In this document: positions 1 to 7,808 of the stretch, piece after piece
Position numbering within the stretch: the stretch's first letter is position 1
How the letters are laid out: every line of letters starts with the position of its first letter
Assembly (NCBI RefSeq): GCF_904846075.1
Contig: NZ_CAJGZH010000001.1
Location: forward strand, 372,001-436,000
Reading direction: 5' to 3'
Length of the DNA: 64,000 nt
Source: Psychrobacter glacincola
GTDB taxonomy: Bacteria; Pseudomonadota; Gammaproteobacteria; Pseudomonadales; Moraxellaceae
Position numbers and translations under genes: made by a program
Notes under the pieces: generated by a model
Databases searched by the model: none
What the model saw: only the letters and a program-made list of their open reading frames with translations
Told to the model about the DNA's origin: nothing

Positions 1-1
1 G

Positions 2-352
2 TCTGATAAAGCCGCACTTGGTGCTGAAATTGCTAATACCACGAAGCCCGTCATCATCTTGGCTTCACGATTTGATAGTATTAGCGATTTGCCAAAATCC
101 TTACAACCACGACCACTATTGATTACTGGTGCAGCAAAGGCGATTCAAAAAAATATATGGTTGGCACAAAAACAAAAAAATATCGCACGTAGTAGCGAGC
201 AGTCAACCCTGTTAAATAATAGCCGCATGGGCAAGCAGCGAGGTTTATACCAACACGGCAGTGCGCAGATATTTGTCAGTAGCGGTATCGGTACACGAGG
301 GCTGCCTTTTCGCTTGTATCGCCCCACTATCGATGTGTTGACGATTCGTTAA
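2..352 (+). CDS. Metallophosphoesterase, C-terminal part (partial)
   Basis: The reading frame is open from the left edge, so only the last 116 residues are visible. The end of the protein, with 'GLYQHGSAQIFVSSGIGTRG' followed by a short LPFRL stretch and a final hydrophobic strand, matches the C-terminal fold of calcineurin-like phosphoesterases of the YaeI/YkuE type, in which the last active-site strand carries a GIGTSGLP-like sequence. The catalytic DxH and GNHD motifs would lie upstream, outside the window, so the assignment rests on the C-terminus only. The visible middle part (AKAIQKNIWLAQKQKNIARS) is unusually basic for the family. The substrate cannot be inferred. A spurious internal TTG start at 59 should not be used. 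Confidence 0.6.
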   Translation, partial: SDKAALGAEIANTTKPVIILASRFDSISDLPKSLQPRPLLITGAAKAIQKNIWLAQKQKNIARSSEQSTLLNNSRMGKQRGLYQHGSAQIFVSSGIGTRGLPFRLYRPTIDVLTIR

Positions 353-745
353 CATGACTCAAAAGACTTATCAGCGCTGATTCATTGCGCTAAACTGAGA
401 GTTGAATAATAAGGCTGTTGGTTTGTAGGTTGTAATGGCATGTCAGCAATTCAATTGATTGAACGTTAATTGATTGATAGCGGTCAAATCAAAATATGCT
501 ACACTAGCAGGCGTTTTTATTATTCTATTTTTAGTATTAAATAAGCGTTGTCGGTCATTGGCAAAAATAAGGCCAAGACGATTTTTAGCATCTATATTGT
601 TAACGCTTTTATCATAGAAAAAGATTGATAATAAAAAATACTTAGCATTAATATCAAGCAAGATATTGCCAATGGCGCCTATGAATGTACACAATATGAG
701 TACAGGTGTAGACGTAATCATTGACACTTGCCAACGACCTATCAT
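353..745. other. Intergenic region between phosphoesterase and dapA
   Basis: No convincing gene. A leftward open frame (443-745) exists, but it has no ribosome binding site, no recognisable domain, and its start overlaps the dapA promoter area, so it was not called. The region is AT-rich and holds several TTGA-rich and TATGCT-like promoter fragments but nothing decisive. Confidence 0.5.
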
Positions 746-774
746 GTGACAGCTTTGAAAAAAGCTAGGATAAT
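746..774 (+). promoter_or_regulatory. Possible sigma-70 promoter of dapA
   Basis: GTGACA at 746-751 and GATAAT at 769-774 are separated by 17 bp, each matching five of six consensus positions. The predicted transcription start near 781 would leave a very short 5' leader of about 10 nt before the dapA ATG. Seen in sequence; function inferred. Confidence 0.35.
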
Positions 775-790
775 ACAGTAAGGCACGGTT

Positions 791-1696
791 ATGAGCACAG
801 CATACGACGAGATCAAAACCCGACTACAAGGCTCAATGGTAGCCTTGGTAACGCCCATGCATCCTGACGGCACGGTTGATTATAAACGTCTGGCGGATCT
901 CATAGATTGGCAGATTGAGCAAGGCACACATTGTCTCGTTGCCGTTGGTACTACTGGCGAGTCAGCGACATTATCTATGCAAGAGCACAGCGATGTCATT
1001 CGCTACTTTGTTCAGCATGTCAAAGGTCGTGTACCAGTGATTGCTGGAACAGGTGCCAATAATACGATGGAAGCCATTAAGCTGACCCAAGATGCTGCCG
1101 ACGCTGGTGCAGATTGTGCATTATTGGTTGCGCCTTATTATAACAAGCCGCCACAAGAAGGCTTATACCAACATTATAAGGCTATCGCGCGCGCGGTAAA
1201 TATCCCGCAGATGCTTTACAATGTGCCAGGACGTACGGTCGTTGATATTGCACAAGAGACCGTAGAACGTCTGGCTGATATCGATAATATCGTCGCAATT
1301 AAAGATGCCACAGGCTCTATTGCTCGCGGTGAGCAATTGATCAAAGCAGTTGGCGATAGAATCGTCGTGCTATCTGGCGATGACAGTACGGCGCTTGATT
1401 TGATGACATTTGGTGGTAAAGGTAATATCTCAGTCACTGCCAACGTCGCCCCGAAAGCGATGAGCGAGACTTTTACAGCGGCGCTTCGTGGTGATTTTGA
1501 TGCGGCTCATAAAGTACATGATGTGGTCAAGCATTTACACCGTGACTTGTTCATTGAGTCAAGTCCTATCCCAGCCAAATATGCGCTTCATAAAATGGGT
1601 ATGATAGATACTGGTATTCGTCTGCCTTTGGTATGGTTGGCTGAACAACATCATGCCACTATTGATGAAGCCTTGGTGCGTGCGAACTTATTATAA
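791..1696 (+). CDS. dapA: 4-hydroxy-tetrahydrodipicolinate synthase
   Basis: Catalyses condensation of pyruvate with aspartate semialdehyde, the first committed step of the diaminopimelate/lysine branch, in the cytoplasm. The 301-residue TIM barrel carries the family signatures: GTTGES near residue 53, YYNKPPQEG near 116, YNVPGRT at 143-149 with the proton-relay tyrosine Y143, and the Schiff-base lysine K171 in AIKDATGS. Length is close to E. coli DapA (292). The start ATG has a weak AAGG Shine-Dalgarno sequence 7 nt upstream. It is followed after 35 bp by a BamC-like lipoprotein and then purC, the same dapA-bamC-purC order as in enterobacteria, which supports both calls. Confidence 0.97.
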   Translation: MSTAYDEIKTRLQGSMVALVTPMHPDGTVDYKRLADLIDWQIEQGTHCLVAVGTTGESATLSMQEHSDVIRYFVQHVKGRVPVIAGTGANNTMEAIKLTQDAADAGADCALLVAPYYNKPPQEGLYQHYKAIARAVNIPQMLYNVPGRTVVDIAQETVERLADIDNIVAIKDATGSIARGEQLIKAVGDRIVVLSGDDSTALDLMTFGGKGNISVTANVAPKAMSETFTAALRGDFDAAHKVHDVVKHLHRDLFIESSPIPAKYALHKMGMIDTGIRLPLVWLAEQHHATIDEALVRANLL

Positions 1697-1731
1697 AATG
1701 ATGCGTGTAAATGCTAACTCAGAGAGATAAT

Positions 1732-2046
1732 ATGATGAAAACATCATCACCGACTGCAAAAATATTCCCTGCGCTGCTGACCTTAATATTGGGAAGTACC
1801 TTAGTATTGAGCGGTTGCCAAAGTGCTAAAAACTTACTTGGTAAGCGTGACAATGGTAGTTTAGAATATCAGCAAAGCAAAAAGCTTGTGCCAATAGAGC
1901 TGCCTGCTAACAAAGAACCAGCGCCTTTTGTACCTTTGTATGCAACTCCTAATGCTGGTGTAAATACGCTGAAATTACAGAACGAATCAGGTAATCAGTA
2001 CCAGCTACCGAAGCCTGAGCGCGCTGTCAGTAGTCCTTCGAATTAA
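1732..2046 (+). CDS. Short BamC-like (NlpB/DapX) outer-membrane lipoprotein
   Basis: A 104-residue lipoprotein starting at the second of two candidate starts (ATGATGAAA at 1732, with AGAGAG upstream; the ATG at 1711 lacks a ribosome site). The signal peptide ends in a lipobox LSGC about residue 29. The mature part is only about 75 residues, Pro-rich and apparently unstructured, with a 'LEYQQSKKLVPIELPA' stretch resembling the N-terminal lasso of BamC that wraps around BamD. The two helix-grip domains of E. coli BamC (344 aa) are absent. Position between dapA and purC is the classical place of bamC. Identity is inferred from synteny plus this lasso-like segment; a lineage-specific truncated BamC is the likely explanation. 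Confidence 0.6.
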   Translation: MMKTSSPTAKIFPALLTLILGSTLVLSGCQSAKNLLGKRDNGSLEYQQSKKLVPIELPANKEPAPFVPLYATPNAGVNTLKLQNESGNQYQLPKPERAVSSPSN

Positions 2047-2175
2047 AGCTATTCCCTATTTATACCGCTGACATTTTACAGTGATTAATGTAAATATTAT
2101 TCATTCTGTCATACAAAAATCAGCGGTCGCTGCGCGTTTTTACCACATAAGCTTGAACGAACAGGAACTCCCATA

Positions 2176-2889
2176 ATGCAAAAGCAACAACTGCTGTATA
2201 AAGGCAAAGCCAAATCTGTCTATGAAACTGAAGATAATGATCTTTTGATTTTACATTTCCGTGATGATACTTCAGCGCTTGATGGCAAGCGTATTGAGCA
2301 ATTAGCACGCAAAGGTGTCGTTAATAATCGTTTTAACGCTTTCATCATGCAAAAACTGGCTGATGCTGGTATCGAAACGCATTTTGAAAAGCAATTGTCT
2401 GAAGATGAAGTATTGGTCAAGCGTTTAGAGATGATTCCAGTTGAGTGCGTGGTTCGTAACTTTGCTGCGGGCAGCTTGGTTCGTCGTTTGGGCTTAGAAG
2501 AAGGGCAAGCATTGACGCCGCCTACTTATGAATTGTTTTATAAAGATGATGCGCTGGGTGATCCAATGGTCAATGAGTCACTTGCTGTGTCTCTTGGCTG
2601 GGCAACCGAAGCACAACTGGCAAGAATGGAAGAGCTGACTCATCAAGTAAATGAGGTGTTAAAGGCGTTATTCGAAGCAGGTGATTTGATACTAGTTGAT
2701 TTCAAACTAGAATTTGGTGTGTTCCATGACCGTATCGTCTTAGGGGATGAATTCTCACCAGATGGCTGCCGTATTTGGGACAAGACGACTAAGAAGAAGC
2801 TGGACAAAGACCGCTTTCGTCAATCATTAGGCGATGTCATTGAAGCTTATGAAGAAGTGGCTAGACGTATTGGTGTGCCATTAAGCTAG
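2176..2889 (+). CDS. purC: Phosphoribosylaminoimidazole-succinocarboxamide synthase
   Basis: SAICAR synthetase: joins aspartate to CAIR with ATP in purine biosynthesis. At 237 residues it equals E. coli PurC. Visible family features are the N-terminal [13 protein letters not shown] nucleotide-binding loop, [31 protein letters not shown] near residue 85-100, [11 protein letters not shown] and [13 protein letters not shown] near residues 190-205. An AGGAA ribosome site lies 10 nt before the start. Separated by 129 bp from the BamC-like gene and followed by a strong terminator, so it ends the dapA-bamC-purC unit. Confidence 0.98.
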   Translation: MQKQQLLYKGKAKSVYETEDNDLLILHFRDDTSALDGKRIEQLARKGVVNNRFNAFIMQKLADAGIETHFEKQLSEDEVLVKRLEMIPVECVVRNFAAGSLVRRLGLEEGQALTPPTYELFYKDDALGDPMVNESLAVSLGWATEAQLARMEELTHQVNEVLKALFEAGDLILVDFKLEFGVFHDRIVLGDEFSPDGCRIWDKTTKKKLDKDRFRQSLGDVIEAYEEVARRIGVPLS

Positions 2890-2930
2890 ATGTTTGATTG
2901 GCACTGCATTGCAGGTCAATCTCTAGCGTA

Positions 2931-2960
2931 AAAAAACTGAGCCATGTGCTCAGTTTTTTT
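2931..2960 (+). terminator. Rho-independent terminator after purC
   Basis: A 12-bp stem (2931-2942 with 2948-2959, core ACTGAGC/GCTCAGT) with a CATGT loop is followed by a run of T. The A-run on the left would also serve transcripts coming from the right. Confidence 0.9.
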
Positions 2961-3148
2961 GTGTTTTTAAATTAATCTTCGTGTTTATCTTACGACTAAT
3001 AATATAAAGGCTTTGACCTAAAGGTAGTCGTTATTATCAAATATGGCTATTCTGAATAGCTCCACTGCTATTTGATTTACTTCATTATTATCTAAAGATA
3101 AGAACAACCTCTTTATTAAAATAGTTAAGGTTGGAGTTATAGGATTTA

Positions 3149-4468
3149 TTATAAAAACAATAATCCTAAACCAATCACAACACCACTGACAATCAGCACG
3201 ATGACACAAAAGCCCATGATATCTTTGGCTTTTAGACCTGCGATCGCCAGTGCTGGTAATGCCCAAAATGGCTGAATCATATTTGTCCAAGCATCACCCC
3301 ATGCTACAGCCATAGCAACTCGTGATGGATCACTACCCAACATTTCCGCCGCTTCTAACATGATTGGTGCTTGTACTGCCCATTGTCCACCACCTGAAGG
3401 AACAAAAAAGTTGACGAGTCCTGCACTGAGGAAAGCAAAAAGTGGTAGCGTCTCCGCTGTTGAAACGTTGACAAATGCTTCTGACATCACACCTGCCAAC
3501 CCCGAAGCTGTCATCATTCCCATAATGCCTGCATAAAAAGGAAATTGGACGATGATAGCGCCTGCACCTTTAACCGCTTCTTGAACCGCAATCAAATACT
3601 TGCGAGGTGTACCATGAAATATAATACCAAGGAACAAGAACATAAAGTTAACCAAGTCGAGCGTTAGAGCAAAACCGTTCTGTGCGAAATAATACACGAT
3701 AAAGGCGATGCCCAATACGCCAATGACCATTGATAAAATCCAGCTGTTTTCTAAACGTTCTGCTGGTGTCATATCCGATTTGGCTGGCAGATCCTCAGGG
3801 ATAGGATCTACTAGAAGTTTTGGATCTACCGTAATCGTATCTTCTTTTTTTGGCATCATCAGACGGTTTAAGAAAGGGATGATAATCACCAATGCTGCAA
3901 CGATAATTAGGTTATAGCTAGCAAAGATGGTCGCACTTGTTGGAATAACACCGATTTTATCAACGAAGGGATGGCCTGCTGTTGCAATGGATAATGGAAT
4001 CGACCCAGAGAATCCGGCATGCCAAATGATAAATCCAGAATAGGCGCTGGCAATCAATAAACGGTAATCGACATTTTCGACACGCTTCGCCAGCTCTTTG
4101 GCAAATAATGCCCCAATGACCAAGCCAAATCCCCAATTAATCCAGCTTGCTGCAAGCGATACTAAGGTGACCAGTATAATCGCACTACCTGGCGAGCTTG
4201 CGAAACTGGCAAGTTTACCCAGCCCTTTTTTAAATATGGGGCTGCTTGCTAATACAAAACCAGTTACTAGCACCAACACCATTTGCATTGAGAATGCCAG
4301 CAAAGCCCAGAAGCCTTCACCCCAAAACGCCACCATCTGTACCGGCGAAGAGTCGGTTAAACCTAAGCCCATTACAAAAATAACCAAGGTTAAAATAATG
4401 ACGAACAGAAATGGATCTGGTAAATATTTTTCCATCAAGCTATTCGAGAAGCGTGTAATCCCTTTCAT
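3149..4468 (-). CDS. atoE: AtoE-family short-chain fatty acid transporter
   Basis: An inner-membrane protein of 439 residues with about 10-12 hydrophobic segments, matching the AtoE family (about 440 aa in E. coli), which takes up short-chain fatty acids such as acetoacetate or butyrate. The conserved N-terminus (MEKYLPDPFLFVIILTLVIF), the NWGFGLVIGALFAKE segment and the C-terminal FFVPSGGGQWAVQAPIM and WGDAWTNMIQPFWALPAL blocks are all present. Start supported by AAGGAAG 7 nt upstream. It stands alone: no atoDAB genes are adjacent, so the physiological substrate here is inferred, not shown. It converges on purC across the shared terminator. Confidence 0.9.
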   Translation of the reverse strand: MKGITRFSNSLMEKYLPDPFLFVIILTLVIFVMGLGLTDSSPVQMVAFWGEGFWALLAFSMQMVLVLVTGFVLASSPIFKKGLGKLASFASSPGSAIILVTLVSLAASWINWGFGLVIGALFAKELAKRVENVDYRLLIASAYSGFIIWHAGFSGSIPLSIATAGHPFVDKIGVIPTSATIFASYNLIIVAALVIIIPFLNRLMMPKKEDTITVDPKLLVDPIPEDLPAKSDMTPAERLENSWILSMVIGVLGIAFIVYYFAQNGFALTLDLVNFMFLFLGIIFHGTPRKYLIAVQEAVKGAGAIIVQFPFYAGIMGMMTASGLAGVMSEAFVNVSTAETLPLFAFLSAGLVNFFVPSGGGQWAVQAPIMLEAAEMLGSDPSRVAMAVAWGDAWTNMIQPFWALPALAIAGLKAKDIMGFCVIVLIVSGVVIGLGLLFL

Positions 4469-4697
4469 TTTTTGACTTCCTTTTTGTCTAAGTTTACGTT
4501 TTATTCCTCATTCCAATGTTACCTCATTCTTCCTTTTTTATGCTTATTCATTCAGCAAAAATCATCTTTTTGAATGCTATATCGACCTTGCAAGGTTTGT
4601 TTAAACATTCCTTAAACACTGTGTGCCATACCTTGCTGTATTTTTATGCTAACTTATTAATTACTCAATGATATAAAAGCATAAAAGGTCATTACTA

Positions 4698-5345
4698 ATG
4701 TCAACGCCTCAAACTTCCACGGCGCAGCCTACTATTTTAGAGCCATCATGGTTTACTCGACCAACCTGTGTGGTCGCTGCTGACTTAATAGGTAAAGTGC
4801 TGTGTAGAAAGCTGTTAGATACGGATGGCACGCCTAAAATACTACGTATGCGTATCTCAGAAACCGAAGCTTACATCGGTGCGGGCGATCCCGCTTGTCA
4901 TTCACATGCAGGCAGCCGAACGCCGCGCACTGAAATCATGTATGAGCAAGGTGGCGTTTTTTATGTGTATTTGACTTATGGCGTCCATCATATGCTCAAT
5001 TTAATCAGTGGTGCTATCGACTCCCCTGAGTCAGTGCTGATACGCGCTGGGTTTTTAGCAGAAGATAGTGATCGCCTGCGAGATGAGCAATTATTGAGCT
5101 TAGATCAACAACTGATTCATTCCAAGCAGTTCGCTGGTCCCGGTAAGCTGACCAAGCGTTTACAAATCGACCGTGACTTGTATGGCAAATCCATTCATCC
5201 AGCATCAGCTGTTTGGGTAGAAGAAGACGGTTGCAAGCCGCCAGTATCGCTGCGTCCACGGATTGGTATTGATTATGCGGGCGAGGCAAAAGAGTGGTTA
5301 TTACGCTACATTTGGACGGACCATCCTTCGTTATCCAAAAAATAG
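4698..5345 (+). CDS. 3-methyladenine DNA glycosylase (AAG/MPG family)
   Basis: Base-excision repair enzyme that removes alkylated purines. The 215-residue protein shows the AAG-fold signatures: FTRPTCVVAADLIGKVLCR, ISETEAYIGAGDPACHS with the catalytic glutamate near residue 54, the substrate-pocket YVYLTYGVHHMLN, VLIRAG, and AGPGKLTKRLQID. Length agrees with bacterial homologues (about 190-220). An AAAGG ribosome site is 9 nt upstream of the ATG. The next gene starts 53 bp downstream in the same direction, so the two may be cotranscribed, although no functional link is known. Confidence 0.92.
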   Translation: MSTPQTSTAQPTILEPSWFTRPTCVVAADLIGKVLCRKLLDTDGTPKILRMRISETEAYIGAGDPACHSHAGSRTPRTEIMYEQGGVFYVYLTYGVHHMLNLISGAIDSPESVLIRAGFLAEDSDRLRDEQLLSLDQQLIHSKQFAGPGKLTKRLQIDRDLYGKSIHPASAVWVEEDGCKPPVSLRPRIGIDYAGEAKEWLLRYIWTDHPSLSKK

Positions 5346-5398
5346 TAAGATTGATAGTTGATGGCTGTTTTTCTAAATAGACTGGAAGGAAGTAATAC

Positions 5399-5710
5399 AT
5401 GTATAAAATAACGGTTTTTATTCCAGATACAGCATTAGAGCAGGTAAAGTCCGCTTTGTTTTCGGCGGGCGCTGGGATGATTGGCAATTATGAACAGTGC
5501 TGTTGGCAAGTGCAGGGGACAGGTCAATTTATGCCACTGGCAGGCAGTAATCCAAATATTGGAGCACATGATCGACTGGAAACCGTTGAGGAGTGGCGGG
5601 TAGAAATGGTAGTGGCTGATGCTGATATTAAAGAGGTCGTCGAGGCGTTAAAGCAGGCGCATCCTTATGAAACGCCTGCCTATGATGTGATTGAGGTATT
5701 AGACTTTTAG
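5399..5710 (+). CDS. Small NIF3/YqfO-like (CutA-fold) protein
   Basis: A 103-residue cytoplasmic protein equal to the stand-alone form of the domain inserted in YqfO/NIF3 proteins. Diagnostic features are the opening YKITVFIPDTALEQVKSALF, GNYEQCCW, G(T)GQFMPLAGSNPNIG and the C-terminal QAHPYETPAYDVIEV; the HPYE(TP)xYD motif is characteristic. These single-domain proteins have no settled function; a role linked to metal or nucleotide handling is only family guesswork. A strong GGAAGGA site precedes the start. Confidence 0.8.
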   Translation: MYKITVFIPDTALEQVKSALFSAGAGMIGNYEQCCWQVQGTGQFMPLAGSNPNIGAHDRLETVEEWRVEMVVADADIKEVVEALKQAHPYETPAYDVIEVLDF

Positions 5711-5719
5711 GGTTAGCTA

Positions 5720-6091
5720 TCAGTCCTCTTTGATCTTAATCACGTTATAACTCGGATAGCCAAGCTCGATTTTGTAATCTTCACTGCCGCGTTTGGCTTT
5801 TACTTTTATTTTACTGTCACCTTTTTTGTATTTGACGTCTTTGACTCGATAATCCATATTGCTGACTTTATTGGCAGCCCTTTGCTCGATAGCAGGCTGA
5901 TAAAGCTCTTTATCAATGGAGTTGATGGTCTTCTTGTGCTTTTTGTAGACCTTACTGTCTTTATAAACATTTTCGTAAAGGTCGCCGTAAGCATTATAAC
6001 CAGATGCGGTGACACAGCCAGTCGTTATCGTCAGCAACACTGCAATCATACTAGCTGTAGTAGTGGTTTTTAATAAAGTATGGTGGTTCAT
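5720..6091 (-). CDS. Lipoprotein with one PepSY-like domain (short paralogue)
   Basis: A 123-residue predicted lipoprotein starting at ATG 6091 (AGAGGA just upstream); the TTG one codon earlier is unlikely. Signal peptide with lipobox TTGC about residue 25. The mature part contains one copy of a roughly 60-residue module: helix with AxxQRAxNKVxxMxYRVKDV, then two strands ending in KAKRGSEDYKIELGYPSYNVIKI. The same module occurs twice in the next gene (6388-7050), so the two are paralogues; it resembles PepSY-type alpha/beta domains by pattern only. Highly charged (Lys/Asp-rich). Function unknown; periplasmic or outer-membrane location is inferred from the lipobox. Confidence 0.7.
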   Translation of the reverse strand: MNHHTLLKTTTTASMIAVLLTITTGCVTASGYNAYGDLYENVYKDSKVYKKHKKTINSIDKELYQPAIEQRAANKVSNMDYRVKDVKYKKGDSKIKVKAKRGSEDYKIELGYPSYNVIKIKED

Positions 6092-6133
6092 CAAATCCTC
6101 TTATGATGTCAAAGATGTTTTTGCGTCTCTTAT

Positions 6134-6173
6134 AAAAAAGGGTCAAATAAACCAAGGGCTGGCTTATTTGACC
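6134..6173 (-). terminator. Terminator after the 220-aa lipoprotein gene
   Basis: Perfect 10-bp inverted repeat GGTCAAATAA (6141-6150) / TTATTTGACC (6164-6173); read on the minus strand it is followed by CTTTTTTATA. Confidence 0.65.
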
Positions 6174-6253
6174 AAAGGCATCAAGTAGTCAATGATGCCA
6201 AAAACTTTATTTAATAGCTTTGTTTTACTTATCTCATTTTTAATGTACTTAAA

Positions 6254-6361
6254 TATAGTCGGTTCAATCTAGTTTAGATACAAAGAAGGCAAGCGAAAGT
6301 ACTATAAGTAGTAGACTAAGCGAGCCTGATACCGTATCTGATTTATATAGGATTGACTATA
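6254..6361. repeat. Dispersed repeat copy A (TATAGTC ... GACTATA)
   Basis: 108 bp bounded by TATAGTC and GACTATA, with an internal segment AAGGCAAGCGA. It shares ends, length and internal motif with copies at 9327-9433 and 34533-34639. Internal sequence is diverged between copies. It contains no coding capacity; a non-autonomous, MITE-like or structural element is inferred. Confidence 0.6.
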
Positions 6362-6387
6362 ACTATCAATTGAATGGAAGACATGCC

Positions 6388-7050
6388 CTAGTCTTTTTCA
6401 ATCTTAATCACATTTAAATTTGGGTAACCAAGTCGTATTTCATACTCTTGCGAGCCGCGCTTGGCTTCAATCTCGAACACGCCGCGTCCGTTCTTTTCTT
6501 CCAGCTCAATGTCTTTGACCCGATAGCCCATGCCTTGTATTTTATTGATTGCACGTTGTTTAATTGCTGGATAACGCGAGTCTCTTTTAATGCTATCTTC
6601 GATATCGTCATTCTTATAGTGCTTATTATTCTTATGCTTGCCATTATTTTTATATTTGTCTTTCTTGTAATGGTCTTTGTCATATCTATCGTCTTGCCAA
6701 ACATTAGACCAAACTTTTTTATTCGAGCTAATAAGTTTTAGATCAGGATACGTGTATTTTAGCTCGTATGCTTGGTTGTTCTTTTTGGCATAAGCGGTCA
6801 TTATGCGATTGCCACGGTAGTTATCGGATTTGATATCCATAACCTGATAGCCTTTACGGCGCAGATCAGCGCGTAGCTTTTGACTAATACGGTTATAGTC
6901 AGTGTTACCATAATCATCATTACCACCATATACTGGATAATTATCATATCCTGGACCGACGACGGTACACCCAACTGTAGTGCCCAATAATGCAATCGCA
7001 AGACTAGTAGATATAACGGTCTTAATTGAGAAAGGCTTTAGAGTTTTCAT
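6388..7050 (-). CDS. Lipoprotein with two PepSY-like modules and a Lys/Asn-rich linker
   Basis: A 220-residue predicted lipoprotein with lipobox TVGC near residue 28. Two copies of the module seen in the gene at 5720-6091 lie at about residues 53-109 (QKLRADLRRKGYQVMDI ... YELKYTYPDLKLI) and 160-218 (QRAINKIQGMGYRVKDI ... YEIRLGYPNLNVIKI). Between them is a low-complexity linker of about 40 residues rich in Lys, Asn, His, Tyr and Asp (125-150), encoded by AT-rich DNA. No enzyme motif is visible. The arrangement suggests duplication of an envelope module. Transcribed away from the Rsm-type RNA promoter region; both could share control from the intervening DNA, but this is speculation. Confidence 0.7.
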   Translation of the reverse strand: MKTLKPFSIKTVISTSLAIALLGTTVGCTVVGPGYDNYPVYGGNDDYGNTDYNRISQKLRADLRRKGYQVMDIKSDNYRGNRIMTAYAKKNNQAYELKYTYPDLKLISSNKKVWSNVWQDDRYDKDHYKKDKYKNNGKHKNNKHYKNDDIEDSIKRDSRYPAIKQRAINKIQGMGYRVKDIELEEKNGRGVFEIEAKRGSQEYEIRLGYPNLNVIKIEKD

Positions 7051-7298
7051 GATCCAATATCCTATAATATTTTTAAATTACCCGTCGCATCATTGCTGGT
7101 GATAGCCGAGCACGTACGCACTCTGTAAATTGTTCATATAATCGTATTCATAACTTACTGGCAAATTAATTATTACCATCGTCATTACCATTATGCGCTT
7201 TGAAATATTTTCTTACATTATCTATCATAATGGACAAAGCTTGATGATTAGTGTCTTTTGCGTTAATAAGTTGTAATCAAAGCAACGAATATAAATCA

Positions 7299-7316
7299 TG
7301 TAAGCATATGCTTACA
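7299..7316 (+). promoter_or_regulatory. GacA box (upstream activating site) of the Rsm-type RNA
   Basis: TGTAAG, six bases (CATATG), CTTACA: an exact match to the TGTAAG-N6-CTTACA site bound by the response regulator GacA/UvrY upstream of rsmX/Y/Z and csrB genes. Its centre (7307) is about 68 bp before the start predicted from the -10 box TATAGT at 7363-7368, close to the spacing known for Pseudomonas rsm promoters. No good -35 box is present, as expected for an activator-dependent promoter. Confidence 0.85.
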
Positions 7317-7374
7317 CGTAATGACGCTTACGCGACTTAACATCAGGTTAGGAATTAGGCATTATAGTCACACG

Positions 7375-7645
7375 GCATTAGGGAATGTGACTCAAGGATT
7401 GAGTTAACCGCATTAAGGATAATGATTCACTTATTAGCATCAGGATGATAATGATAAGTGGAGTAAGGACACATACCCTTTGCTGCTATCAGTAGTTAAT
7501 GCTGGTAGTTGTAGTAAAAAGGGCAGGATGCCCAGTATCACAATATACTGAATATTATGCAAGGATGCATGGGAAACAGTAGTGATAGGTAACATGGATG
7601 GTTAACAATAAAACCGCATAACAGTTAATTGCTATGCGGTTTTAT
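7375..7645 (+). ncRNA. Candidate Rsm/Csr-family small RNA sequestering CsrA (RsmA)
   Basis: Predicted RNA of about 270 nt from a start near 7375 to the terminator at 7609-7645. At least six hairpins present GGA in the loop: CTCAA-GGA-TTGAG (7391-7403), CATTA-AGGA-TAATG (7411-7424), ATCA-GGA-TGAT (7439-7449), GGGCA-GGA-TGCCC (7521-7533), ATGCA-AGGA-TGCAT (7557-7570) and TAAC-ATGGATG-GTTA (7590-7604). Further GGA triplets occur at 7382, 7460, 7467 and 7572. This serial AGGA/ATGGAT architecture is the hallmark of CsrB/RsmX/Y/Z RNAs, which titrate the translational regulator CsrA/RsmA. The perfect GacA box upstream makes the call strong. The stems are short but perfectly complementary. No ORF with a ribosome site lies here. 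5' end is inferred. Confidence 0.85.
7609..7645 (+). terminator. Terminator of the Rsm-type RNA
   Basis: 12-bp stem TAAAACCGCATA (7609-7620) / TATGCGGTTTTA (7633-7644) with a 12-nt loop, ending in TTTTAT. The U-run is short. Confidence 0.7.
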
Positions 7646-7715
7646 CGTGTCTGGACTTTGAGTTTTATCTCTTAAAATTATGTGATATAAATCAAGTTGG
7701 TGATAAGTCCAGCAT

Positions 7716-7747
7716 AAAAAAACCGCATTAGAAACTAATGCGGTTTT
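7716..7747 (-). terminator. Terminator after the csbD-like gene
   Basis: 13-bp perfect stem AAAACCGCATTAG (7719-7731) / CTAATGCGGTTTT (7735-7747) with a 3-nt loop; on the minus strand it is followed by seven T. It could also catch read-through of the plus-strand small RNA. Confidence 0.85.
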
Positions 7748-7808
7748 CGTTTAAATAATCTGCTTATAAAATTTCTATCTTAATACTTCTTACAAGCATG
7801 ATTATCTA

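Noticed and set aside
443..745. 100-codon leftward ORF upstream of dapA
   Set aside because: No ribosome site, no recognisable domain, odd composition, and it overlaps the likely dapA promoter.
5014..5487. 157-codon leftward ORF over the glycosylase gene
   Set aside because: Shadow of two well-supported plus-strand genes; no family features.
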